64,000 nucleotides of DNA from Glycine soja (Eukaryota; Streptophyta; Magnoliopsida; Fabales; Fabaceae). The number at the start of each line of letters is the position of its first letter. The first letter of the stretch is position 1. The stretch covers positions 7,757,198-7,821,197 of the forward strand of contig NC_041020.1 in the NCBI RefSeq assembly GCF_004193775.1. Direction: 5' to 3'. Position numbers and translations under genes: made by a program. Shown piece after piece: positions 43,641 through 55,619 of the stretch. The notes under the pieces are model-generated. The model worked only from the letters and a program-made list of their open reading frames with translations. It did not search any database and was not told the origin of the DNA.

Positions 43641-44661
43641 GGGTAACGTACATGAAAAAGAAAATAACGAAGTTAAATAAAGGATTTAATAGAAGAATTA
43701 TGAAAATTTTAGGGACCAAATGCAATGAATTTATTTTTGGAGGACTAAATCCAATAGACAAAAGACAATGTTTGGAGGACTAAAATCATATTTAATCTTA
43801 TAAATTATTAAAATTAATCCCCTTGATTATGTTTACATAAATATGTGGAAAATTTAATTTAAATGCAGTGTTATAGATACGTTGGTGTGTTCTCCAATTA
43901 GATTTAAAATTTTTCCTCGATAATATGTGACGATATTTAATGGTTTTTTGGTTAGGCTAAAATAGGAATAAGAATTAAGTCATCAGATTTCTAGCTATAT
44001 AAAGGAGATTTTATCCATCAGAGCAGTTTTACAAAATATTTTCTACGTTCTCTGCTTATTTTCTCTTACGCTTCAAACAAAACCCTAATAGAGCAATCGG
44101 AGGAGGAACCCTAGAGGGCATTGGAAACACCACCATTGCTAATGGAGAACACTTGAATGACTACCTTGAGATAAAGGATGAGTTACTCAAACTTGGGGAT
44201 TAGAATGAACATGTGTAGGGATCCCTAGAGGATCAATTTAGGGTTGTTTTATGAAATTCAATTATGTTCTTATGCTTTTAATCACGAATTAACTATGTTT
44301 GACAGACCAATTAATGTCCCAATGCAAAATTTTAATGAAATTGATGTGCTCTTGTGTTGAGTTGAACTCTAAAAAATGGAGTTTTATCTAATTGGCGTGA
44401 ATTGATGAAATTAAGTAAGGAGGGGTTTAATGTAAGAGGGAGTGAGAAATTCTTTTTCTTGCATGATAATTTTTGTTTTCCATTGTTAATATAGATGTTT
44501 GATTGTGAGTTTGTATTGGTCCCCTTTTGATGGTATTTAGGGATTTTAATAAATTGTTTCAACTACACATTTGAATTACTATGACAATCCGTGCTTCTGA
44601 GAATTTTACAAAGTGCAATGACGTTGAGTTATAAAATTATGTGTCTAATATATATTTTTGT
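43641..44661. other. Spacer with promoter-like repeat
   Basis: 43961-44450 resembles a promoter plus leader: TATATAAAG at 43996-44004, a pyrimidine-rich stretch, then AAACCCTAA (telo-box-like) near 44085. The same block is at 61400-61860, with shorter forms at 37430-37500 and 52255-52560. No ORF follows. It could be part of an LTR or of a captured promoter. Confidence 0.4.
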
Positions 44662-46424
44662 GGGGTGTGTGTGTGTGTGTTTACGTGTGTGTAACGAATT
44701 GAATTTGGTGTTCTAGATGTTATACAATTGTTTTGCCTTTGACTTATGAACTCCTTCTGCCTTGCCTTTCATCCCATTGACTTTTACTTATTAAGTTGAT
44801 TTGTTACGAAACTCTATACCTTGACCCCTTCACGTTAATCATATAGACAGATAGAGGAATATAACCATTGCCCTAATTATATGATAAGAAATAAAAATTC
44901 CAAGGGTTTAGTTTTTTTTAAGTATCTAGCTTGTTTTGTTTATAGAATGTTCATGTCACAGAGAATAGTTTCAAAAATTAATCACTATGAGGCGCGACGA
45001 GTGAAAAATATTTTGAGAACAATTGAGGAGTCGTGGGTTTTTTATAATTCATAGATAGTGTGTGTGTTAAAATGTTTTCTAGATAGTTTGTGAAGTGATG
45101 ATGATGTATGTATTGAGTTGAATGCTCTTAGTTCTTAATTCATAGGAATGTGATAACTCATTCCCGGTGTGTATTTTTGTTTGGCATTTTATATGGATAT
45201 TTATTGTATTTTATTCGAACCCAGAGACGATTGGACTTAGTTTTTCAAGTAAATACTTACTACTAGAGGTGTGAATTCCTCAATAAAGTTAAATTTTCCT
45301 TTCCAAAACAACTTTATGTTACTGTGTTATCTTTTTTTATAATCAGTGCAATTGACTTAGGAAAAATGTTCTCTAGTAAGATGACTTCAGCATCAGCTGG
45401 ATTCACCTTTTGGTTATATGGATCTCATTGTTGTAAGGTTTCTTTACTTTTCTTTTGAATTAAGTATATTTTTAATACTTGAAAATATAATTGAATTTGA
45501 GAATAAATACCTATTTTGATCTCTGAAAGTGTAAAATACTGACAAATTGATCCTTAAAAGTTGAAAATTTTGAATTTAGTCTCTACATGTACAAAAAGTG
45601 TGACTAATTGGTTCCATCGTTAACTCTCCTCCATATCTGGTTAGTAAGGATCTGTTAAGTGAGAACCAGATAGACTAGTAGAGTATCACATCATTGATGA
45701 AGTGATAGTATAGTCGAACACATTAATAGATCATCGCTAACGGCGGGTAGTAAAGTCGAGCAAAAATGTGACAGCGGGTAGTAAAATAAAGATGTGACTT
45801 ATTTTACCGGTAGTAAAAGTTATTCAAGCCATTTTATTTAGTTTGTTGCTAAATTTCATGTTTTGTTGCTCTATATTTTCAAACCACAAGTTTAGCCCCA
45901 CTAATTTTTTAATTCAGTCATCCATCTCCCACTTTAAAAAAAAATCATGATTACATAAAATCATAACTTTAGATATTTCATCTTTCACTTAAAAAAAAAT
46001 CATAACTTTAATTCTTATGAACAAATTCAGTCGCTGAATGACACACAAACTAAATAATTACAAAAAATCTACGACATGTGTCAACCAAATGTACATAGTT
46101 AACTTTAGATATTGGTTATGTGAATTAAAATCGCAGATTGTTTAAAAGTGAAACGAAATGTCTCAATTTAAAAATTAGAGGACTAAAATCATGATAAAGA
46201 GATAAAAATTACATTTTAGCCTACATTTTATGTTTCCAACATAATATTTTCCATAAAAAATAACATTCTACTGCAAGAGAAAATTATGAGGATTTAAAGG
46301 AGATGAGAACAAAGTATGAGCCAGGAAAAGATAATGCAGCCAAAACCAAAGCAAACACACAATTAGCAATAGCCAATAGAACCATCCAGCAAAGTAAGGA
46401 ACAACCCAAAATATCCACACAATC
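44662..46424. other. Half-unit a spacer, unit 3
   Basis: As 1-2110 with about 400 bp lost near 45079. The exon-like block is at 45347-45437 and a damaged foldback element at 45945-46194. The 96-codon ORF 46303-46593 straddles the deletion junction and is an artefact of the fusion. Confidence 0.6.
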
Positions 46425-47486
46425 CATGTCCAAGTTTTTAAATTATGTTATACTTGTAATGAAGTTTTTAAATTCATTGTTTTCCTTAAGTGGCATAGGA
46501 AGCTTTCGATATTCTGTTATTCACCCTACCTTGTTGACAAGGAGACAAGTTTGCAGCACCAGAATCCTCAAGGACATCATCATTCATGTCTAGACAATGA
46601 TAGGAGGTTATATTAACGATGGGAACTTGAGAATCTATATTTTTTTATCATTACTTTAGAATCATATGCTAAGCATCTTTTGTCATGGAGTATACACTGT
46701 ACAGTAAAAGTCTCATAAGTGAACCTTACTTACTTGATCATTCTTTGAATTAGCAAAACTGCTAACAAATTTGTCTGAAAAACATTTCTATCTAATAAAA
46801 TGGAGTTAACTTTTAATGTGTTTCTCCTTCTGGAAAAAAAAGAAAATTGCTCAGTGGAATGTGATCATCACAAAATCATCTACGTTTGTGTTGCCTTGCG
46901 ACTCCAAAATTTGGTGTAAACAAGCTAGTTGTGTTATGCCATATTAGCTCGTAATATTGTGCATTTGAAAAGGGAATAAGGTTACTTTGAAGTTGAAAAT
47001 ACAGAGTTTGTTTCTTGGTAGACAAATGCACTATGAGTTTTTGACATTAAAGAGATGAGAAAATATATGATAATTAAGTCATTTAAGTGTTCTTACTTGA
47101 AATATGACACCTCTCCCTATTTTTTGTTATATAAATAAAACATTTAAAAAGAACATGATGCAGTTTTCTCATCGGTTAGTAAGGATTCATTGAGTGATGA
47201 CATGTCAGACTAGTAGAGTATCACATCATCGATTAAGTGATAGTTTAGTCGAACAGATTAACAAATCCTCACTAACAACGGGTAGTAAAGTCGAGCAAAA
47301 AATAATGTGACGACAGGTATTAAAATCAAAATGCATGTGTCCTATTTTATAGGTAGTAAAAGTTATAAAAAACATTTTATTTATTTTTTTGCTAAAATGC
47401 AATTTTTGTTACTCTATCTTTTCAAACTCGTGAGTTTAGTTTCCCTAATTTTTGATTCAGACATTCATCTCCCACTTAAAAAAAGA
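46425..47486. other. Half-unit b spacer, unit 3
   Basis: As 12165-13225. No gene seen. Confidence 0.55.
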
Positions 47487-47783
47487 TCATGATTTTAGTT
47501 TCCTCATTTTTTAATTGAGACATTTCGTCCTTCACTTTTAAAAACTTCATAATTTTAGTTCCTATGATCAATTTCAAACGCTAAATGACACATGTCAATT
47601 TGATAGCCATGTGGTAGATTTTTTTGTAATTATTTAGTTGTTGATAAGCATAATTTGAAAGAAAAAAAATTAAAAAGTACATACTTAACATTTGATTGAT
47701 ATTGGTTATGTGGATTAAACTTGCAAATTTTTAAAAAGTGAAACGAAATGTCTCAATTTAAAAATTAGAGAACTAAAATCATG
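47487..47783. repeat. Foldback element, type b
   Basis: Copy of 13226-13522 with intact arms. Confidence 0.6.
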
Positions 47784-48110
47784 GATTTGAAAAAATAAGG
47801 AAACAAAATTATATTTTAGCCTATTTTTTATGTTTCCAACATAATATTTTCCATAACAAAATTAAGGTTCTACTACAAGAGAAAATTATGAGGATTTAAA
47901 GGAGATGAGAACAAAGTATGAGCCAGGAAAAGATAATGCAGCCAAAACCAAAGCAAACACACAATTAGCAATAGCCAATAGAACCATCCAGCAAAGTAAG
48001 GAACAACCCAAAATATCCACACAATCTGTCATGTGCATACAATAAATGGTAAGATTCTGAAAACACTTACATAATTTAACATAAACTCATATAAGCAAAC
48101 GTACGGTACC

Positions 48111-49276
48111 TTAATTTCCATATGGCAAAACCAAGCTTTGAATATAATCATGGGAGGACATTGGCACTTGGTTGTTGAAATCTTGAGTATCGACTATTCT
48201 ATTATCTTTCTTATTATAGAGAATAAATTTTGAAGATATATAATTTGCCAGCAACAGGACATCACCATTTTCAGAGATGCACAGAAGCTTCAGTATTACA
48301 CAGGGCAGAGGGGCTTGAAGAAGCTCAAGAGTTACATTCAACAATTGAGTCCAAGAATTTTCAACTCCAAATTCCCTCATTAGCCAAACAACAAAATGGG
48401 TTCTCCGGTGAACATGAGAAAGACACAAGCAGCCCTTCAATATCCCAAGTTCAGGGCCACGGGGAACATGAGAAAGACCATTCGGCATCAGCAAATATTT
48501 GAATGTCTCCTTGTTTAGATCATATGAAAAAATTACTAATTGATCGACGGTGACAGTTTTCCATTCATAATCAAAACCCAACTTGCGAATTGCGAACCAG
48601 TTAACAGTGCCACTCACAGGTTGTCCACATTTTTCTCCCAAAATGGGGAATGCCGGACAAGTTAAAACCTTTCTCCAATGAGTGTCACCTAAGCGGTGAA
48701 CTCTCACCTCCCGATTTTGTGACTTAATATTCGAAAGGACTAACACCACCTCCCGATTTTGTGACTTAATATTCGAAAGGACTCTCACCTCCCACACTTC
48801 ACTTGATACCACCAAAGTTTATAATTGCATGAGCGAAGACATAAGTGTGGTGAATCTTCAGACATGATCCTTGTGGCCAGGTTACAAAACCAGACCCGGT
48901 ATTCACTGAATTCACCTCTAGCAACCAAATTAATCAAGCAAACCAACCCATTGCAGGAACCTATAAATAAGTATCTGTTGTCTAGCTGGTGGCAACCATT
49001 TTCAACAGTGGATGATGGGTTCTCAAGTAAACTACATATAGAGCATGGGGCGATGCCTGGGAGATCCTTCATATCTTCAAACACAGTATTAATTTGACAC
49101 CTTAATAGGACGTGGGTGTTTCTAGATGACCTTTCAAGGTTCAATTTGACAAAGTGTGCTTGGAAGATGAGGGAATTCCAAGTCCTAGAAACACACCTGA
49201 AACGCATAAGAGATTTGACGAGAAGCCATGACAAAATTTCTTCTATGAGGTCCTGAGGGAGCTGGGCCATTGCCAT
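48111..49276 (-). pseudogene. F-box gene FBX4, broken by local template switch
   Basis: From the ATG at 49276 it follows FBX3 to residue 162 (LWWYQVKCG). There 35 bp coding for the CGFGYDDRSDTYK region are replaced by 43 bp (48751-48793) copied from the neighbouring sequence, a net +8 bp that shifts the frame; the first ORF stops at once. Downstream the original frame is open to the normal C-terminus (SLVLPYGN). The first 163 residues keep the whole F-box. Apart from this event it differs from FBX3 by few substitutions, so the loss is recent. Confidence 0.9.
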
Positions 49277-50129
49277 CTTAGTTGGGTCACCCAATGTTGT
49301 TATTTCAAAACCCTAGCCAGCAAGAAGAACAATACACATACTTTTCAACAAGGACAAGTGAGGATTTTGGACAAGCATGGATAACAAAAAAATTAAACCC
49401 AAACCTAGAACACAAGAATGCAAAAAGGAAAATTAACAATAAGAAGCAAAAAAACATAAATGAACTCACGGGATCAAGATTGACGGAATGAAACCTGACG
49501 GGATCGAGAGTTTGGAGTTCAGTCAAGGTTAGACTTTTCTCAAACAAAAATTCTAAGGAAAAAGCACTTTGATCGCTTTATCTAGAGAAGCCAAACACTG
49601 CTTTGACGATGTCGATGACGGAAGGAAATCTGGTTCAGAGAGATTTGGGATTTGGGAAAGAAAAAGAATAATAGAGGAGCGTAATATTTTATTGACTAAC
49701 ATTAGCATTCATTTGACTGCACTAAGCATTCTAACGTTAGCATTGTCGTGGCAAAGGCTACGGTGGGAAACCATAACAAGTCTCCCATCGTGGAAAATTT
49801 AATATGAACCCTAGATTTTCTCAATTTTAAATTGATGGTTCAGAATTTTTTACTTTTTTTCTAATTTATTTCATTCCTTTCTCGATATACCACTCCTTCT
49901 TTTTTCTCCTCTAAAGAAGCAACAATAAGAGCTAGCAATGAATCCCAAAAGAAAATTGATCAAACCTCTAAAAAATATGATCTAATCAAAATTACTTGCA
50001 AGCTAAAATGAACACAAAAAAATCATCATATTTCAAACTCCAAAATGCAAATAGAACAAAAAAAGTTGATTAATTAAACAAAATCATTATCGAATCGAGA
50101 ACTAATACAATTTGTGAAATAGGGAGAAA
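49277..50129 (-). promoter_or_regulatory. FBX4 5' flank
   Basis: Full version of the FBX flank, about 20 bp shorter than in FBX1 near 49500. No clear TATA box. Plus-strand ORFs here are incidental. Confidence 0.45.
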
Positions 50130-50400
50130 ATGAAAAAGAAAGAAGGTAAAAATGAAGAAAAAATCCTTGGCGTTCATTTAATAGCGACTGTATCTAAAGG
50201 TGAAAAATTGGTTTCCAACAATGGTAGACTTGCCATGGTCTCTCATCATTGCCTTCACCTTTACATTAGTAGCATTGGTATTCATATATTACCTCTGATG
50301 TTGGTCGAACTTATCATTGGAAAGAAACATCGATAGGTGCATTGACTATAATAAATTGAATTTCAGCCACATTATCTACAATAGGCCGTCAAGGTAACTT
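50130..50400 (+). other. Conserved small-ORF block, copy 4 (internal deletion)
   Basis: 66 bp missing with ATTCAT at the junction (50280-50285). The deletion is in frame, so the ORF is 68 codons and keeps both ends. Confidence 0.4.
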
Positions 50401-51203
50401 ACATGAAAAAGAATATAACTAAGTTAAATAAAGGATTTAATAGAAGAATTTTGAAAATTTTAGTGACCAAATGCAATGAATTTATTTTTGAAGGACTAAA
50501 TCCAATAGACAAAAGACAATGTTTGGAGGACTAAAATCATATTTAACCTTGTAATTATTAAGATGAAAATTAATAAACCTTTGAGATTAAAATATTAAAA
50601 ATTCAAATTAAAATTTAATATATCATCAAATCTAAAAAAAATTAACAAAAACATAAAAAAATCTATAAAGGTCTTAATTATCATTTACTAAAATATCTCA
50701 ATTAATCCATCACCATCATGAATGTCATTGTCACCACCATAACCACTATTGTAGTCACCACTATAATAATCGCCCCCATCATTTCAATCATCAACCGTCA
50801 CCACCACCATTGTCTACCGCCATCACCTTCGTCACCGTTGCTGCCACCACCACGACTACCAATGCAACCCCACCATGATTGTCGTTGCCACCACCATTAT
50901 CATCAATTGTCACTACCATTGCTACCATGATCGTTGTCGTCGTCACTACCGACATCATCGATGATGACGATGATCATGGCGGTGGAGGTGGTCAATATAG
51001 CAATGATCATACCAGCAAAGGTGGTGACAATCATGGTGATGGTGATGGTGATGGCTTAACGCTAATTTAAATATTTTAGGACATGATTTGTTTGACGAAT
51101 GGTTTAGAGATTTAATGGTTATATTATTTTTAATTGTGATTTTTAATATTTTAATCTCAACCACCTATATATATATATATATATGTTACTACCATACAAA
51201 ATA
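50401..51203. repeat. Spacer with triplet tract and (AT)9
   Basis: 50710-51060 triplet tract (one more GATGGT than unit 2). AT microsatellite at 51167-51184. No gene. Confidence 0.65.
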
Positions 51204-51270
51204 ATTAACTTGGTTTACTGGTTCTACTTGTTACAAATAGCTATAGGGACCAGGGTTAGAATCAACCCTT
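51204..51270 (+). repeat. tRNA-like sequence, possible SINE head
   Basis: Copy of 36378-36445. The A box has one change (TTTACTGG). Confidence 0.4.
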
Positions 51271-53138
51271 GCAAGAAGTAAGGAAAGGGAGATAAGTCAT
51301 GCAGTTAACCTAGTCTTACCATATGTGTCCCAATTTGGCCCGATCAATCAATGGTTAAACCAGTAACCTAGTTCGGTTGAACTAGTAAGCTAATTTAGTG
51401 AACCTAATTAAACCAAAATTAATTATTTTAAAAAATGAAAAATTTAATTAAAATACAAAAAGAAAATATGATGCTCTCAAAAGTTCAATAAAAAACCTAA
51501 AATTTGTTTAGTGGTTCAACTTACAACCAAATTATCATAATTAATTACTAAACTTATGACAATTAATATATTTTTTATATCTTATGTTACTTATACGGAT
51601 TTGTATGGTTCAACTACTAATTCATTATGTCGACTAGTGACCCATAAATCCAGGACCTCAACCCTATCAACGATTGATCTGTTTTTAAAACTTGGTTTGT
51701 ACACTAATGTTGTATTTGGAATTTGGATGGAGAATTTTAACATTCAAAGCAATTAAAATGCATGATATTTGAATTATTTACAATTGAATTTCTTTCATTT
51801 TTAAATATTTTGTTCCAACAAAGTAATTTAAATTTCCTGTATTTCAATTTCCTTGTTTAAATAGAGTAGTTCAATTTCCATCAAATGAAAATTTTCACTT
51901 TCAAATATTTATTTAATTAAATGTTAAAATCTAATTTTAACTTCACCAAAAATAAAAACAACGACAAAATATTCACTATGAGGTCTTGAGGGAGTTGGGT
52001 TATTGCCATCTTAGTTAGCTCACTCAGTGTTGTTATTGCCACACCTCATTTTTTGTAAAATTAATCAAAAGGTTTTTTTTATTTACAATTGTGTTTTTAT
52101 TTAAATAAAAATAAAGGTTTGAATGAATAATAAATATAAGTTTTTAGAATAGTGAGTTTCAGAAAATAAGTGAGGGGTTTATTTATCTATTTATTATTTA
52201 TTTAATAGAGAGAAAAGAGTGTTTTTACAATTAATAAAATAAACAAGAAAAATAGGAATAAGAATTAAGTCATTAGATTTCTCAGTATATAAAGATGCTT
52301 TTATCACTGAGAACGGTTTTGCAAAACATTTTCTACGTTCTCCGCTTATTTTCTCTTATGCTTCAAACAAAACCCTAACAAAGCAACCAGAGGGGCAATC
52401 CTAGAGGGCACTGAAAACACCACCATTGCTAATGGAATACACTTGAATGACTACCTTGAGGATCAATTTTGGGTTTTTTTATGAAATTCAATCATGTTCT
52501 TATGCTTTTAATCGCTTATTAACTATGTTTGACAAACCAATTAATGTTCCAATGCAAAATTATATATATAACGAATTGAATTTGGTGTTGTAGACATTAT
52601 ACAATTGTGTTCCCTTTGACTTATGAACTCCTTGTGCCTTGCCTTTCATCCCATTGGCTTTTACTTATTTAGTTGATTTGTTACCAAACTCGATATCTTG
52701 ACCCCTTCACGTTAATCATATAGATAGATAAAGGAATGTAACCATTGCCTTAATTATATAATAGAAAACCAAAATTCCACAAGTTTTGTTTTTTTTAAGT
52801 ATCTAACTTTTTTAGTTTTTTGAATGTTCATGTCATAGAGAATAGCTAGTTTCAAAACTTTAATCATTGTGAGGGAAGACGAGTTAAAATTATTTTGAGA
52901 ATAATCGAGGAGTCGTGTGTTTTGTAAAGTTCATAGATAGAGGCTACGTTTTAAAATATTTTTTCGGTTGGACTTAAATCAGGAGGAAGGCCCTTATGTA
53001 CTTTTTAGAGTCTAGGCCTTGGGGATAAATAAACTTTGTTTGAGTGTTCCTCTAAGCCTATGTTAATCCCATATAATTGGAGCATTCTTGCAAAAAAGTA
53101 TGATATTAACTGGTCTATCTATGATTTCCCTTAGTAAA
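51271..53138. other. Half-unit b spacer with F-box 5' stub, unit 3
   Basis: Includes the second 5' stub at 51972-52040, a TATATAAAG at 52286-52294 followed by AAACCCTAA near 52370, and a diverged copy of the unit-start spacer from 52570. No gene seen. Confidence 0.55.
51972..52040 (-). pseudogene. F-box 5' stub, unit 3
   Basis: Same MAITQLPQDLIVNIL-type start as at 37145-37215. Confidence 0.7.
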
Positions 53139-54104
53139 GACACATATATGTAGGCCCTGTTATGTCTCTTCAAAACAACTTGAAGAAATGTGTCTTTTCA
53201 AAAATAATTTCTGAAACTTCTCTATTGGTAATCAATTACACAATTATATTTTTGAAGAGTCTCATGTCTTTTCAAAGCTTTTCTGAAATCTCTTTGCCGG
53301 TAACCGATTATAGAATCTTGGTAATCAATTACACAGTTTAAAACTCAAACTAAAAATTTCAAACTTTCAAAAAGTCATGTGCATTCTGTCTTTGTAATCG
53401 ACTATAGAAGATTACCAGTTCAAAAATATTTTATTTTGAACGGATCAATCTTTCATAAAAATATTTTAAAACAAACTTTAAGGCCAAAAACTTATAGCAA
53501 TGAATATGAGATTCTTTTAAAAATTTGACAAAGGCCTTATCTTTTATTGATCTTGTTTGTTTGACCTTTAATCAATCTGAGTTCATCAAGTGAATACTTT
53601 GACATCATCAAAACCTGTATATATACTTTCACATTCTCCCCCTTTATGATGACAATCATATGTAGGGGAGGAGTAAAAAAAGAGTATCCATTAATTTGTG
53701 TCGTTTACTCCCCCTTAATTTTTCAGTGATTGCTTATTTGAAAAAGTTAAAGATTGGATATATAAAAAATATGTTCAGAATATATTTCTAAATAATTCCA
53801 ACAAAAAATCCCCTTACCTCTTATCCATCTCTTCCCTTTTAGCATCATCAAAAACAGAGTATAAGCAGAACAATACCATACTAAATAATACCGTGCATAA
53901 CAAATACTATGGTAGTACCATACCATTCAGAGAATCGTTCAAACAGAATAATAGTAATTTGAAGGCAACGTAACATAAATTGAAAAGTACCAAGGTCTAA
54001 ACAAATAACCAAAGCCAAGAAGTCTGAAATGCTAAGGAACATGGTAACCTAATTAAAGAGAAACAAGTCATAGAGTTCTAAAGTTTATGATAATTAATGG
54101 AAAT

Positions 54105-55217
54105 CTAAGGACCAGCTGGAGGATCAAAGCAACGACGAATAAAGCTCATGTCATCCTCATGTCGCATGATGCGTCAATCCATTGAATCAAACCTTTCTCC
54201 GACAAAGGCATGAAGATCCCGAAGCTCACTAAGGACATCACTCAGTAACAAAGAGGATGGATCACTTGGTGGTGGAGATGGAATGCATTCGTTCGGAGCA
54301 TTAGTTGGGAGATCCTGTTTACGAACCCATTGACCGTCTAGATCTTTCCTATACCCAAAGGATTCAACTGCAGTGGCTCCAATGGCAAATGAACATTTAA
54401 CCTTGACAAAAGGTTCATTAGGAAGACGAATGCTGAAGTGCTGCAGAATCAGAGTAACTAGGTGGGGATAAGGGAGAGGTGCATTTACCCGTAATGCCTT
54501 ATGCATATGGTAGCAAACAAGATGAGCCCAGTCAATTTGGTGGCCAATTTGTAGGGCCTATAACATAATTAAATCTTTCTCAAAGGCTTGAGCAAGGTTT
54601 GCGGAATGAGGAAGCAACACTCGACATAGTATTTAATGCATGATACGACATTCAAAGGTAAAGAAACCAGCAAGTAAACGACTAGTCATATAAGCATTTT
54701 CAACACAGACCATTTTTTGGGTATCATGACTGGAATAAATGGGTTTCCAATCATCAATTAAGGCTCCTTCAAAAGGGACACCCTGACTACTCAATTTTGT
54801 GAGAGAATAAAACAAAGATCGGTCAACAACAATGGGTATTTTGTGGACTTTAGAAAATATGACTCCATCACGAATTTCCAAGTTATTATAAAAGACACAA
54901 ACTAATTTTGAATAATAATGAAATTTCAGAGTCATAAAATCCACTATATCAGAGTTTTGAAAAACTTGATAGCAGTCAAAGGTTTCTCCCTCAAAGATAT
55001 CAAAATCAAGGAATATAGGATCAAGAAGGACACGATTGGAAAAGAAAGAGTAATACCTCTAACGTTGTTCATGGGAAGAAAATAGAGTAAGAGAGTGTGG
55101 TGAGGAAAGGGATGGATTAGGTGGTGCTGGAGAGTCATCGGAAGCATTGTGGCGGCGTTGGCCTACAGTGGTAGTGGAGGAAGATGAGCCCTTTCTCTTC
55201 TTTGATGATTCTTCCAT
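54105..55217 (-). pseudogene. Env-like / plant transposon-domain ORF of S3
   Basis: ATG at 55217. Shares all main stops with S1 and S2. The C-terminal piece 54174-54506 (110 codons) has PYPHLVTLILQHFSIRLPNE and an acidic tail. Confidence 0.65.
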
Positions 55218-55436
55218 TTGAGGAATTTTCTAGAAATTTTGATCAGTGGGGTTTGTAAAGGATTGAAAAAGAGGAATTTTGCACTTTGTTTGATGGGATT
55301 TGGTGAAGAAATGAAGAAGTTATGAGGATTAGAAGACTAGAGAAGGTTTTGAGCCGTTGGAGAGAGAGAGAGAGAAGATGACGTTTTGTGCTTAGAGAGA
55401 GAGAAAAAAAAACCTGTATTTATAGTCAGGGATGAC

Positions 55437-55566
55437 TGGTAATCAATTATAGCTCTTTGAAATCGATTACAATCATGCTGAGTAACAGCTTAACTGCTTC
55501 TGGTAATCGATTACACCACCTTTGTTCTGTGGTAATCGATTACAGGTGTTGATAATCGATTACATA
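55437..55566. repeat. Palindrome cluster in S3 pol-env spacer
   Basis: TAATCGATTA at about 55503, 55530 and 55552, plus a TAATCAATTA variant at 55439, as in S2. Confidence 0.7.
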
Positions 55567-55619
55567 TCCTAAAACTTTTAAATATGCAAGAGAACAAAGA
55601 TCATAGGAAATTAAATTGA

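Larger units (their letters stand above)
20821..44661. repeat. Tandem segmental unit 2 (most complete)
   Basis: Contains both F-box positions (FBX2, FBX3), the gypsy/Tat/solo-LTR nest, the type B relic and Sirevirus S2. It is the best reference for reading deletions in the other units. Confidence 0.85.

Noticed and set aside
46303..46593. 96-codon ORF in unit 3
   Set aside because: It spans a deletion junction that joins two unrelated spacers.
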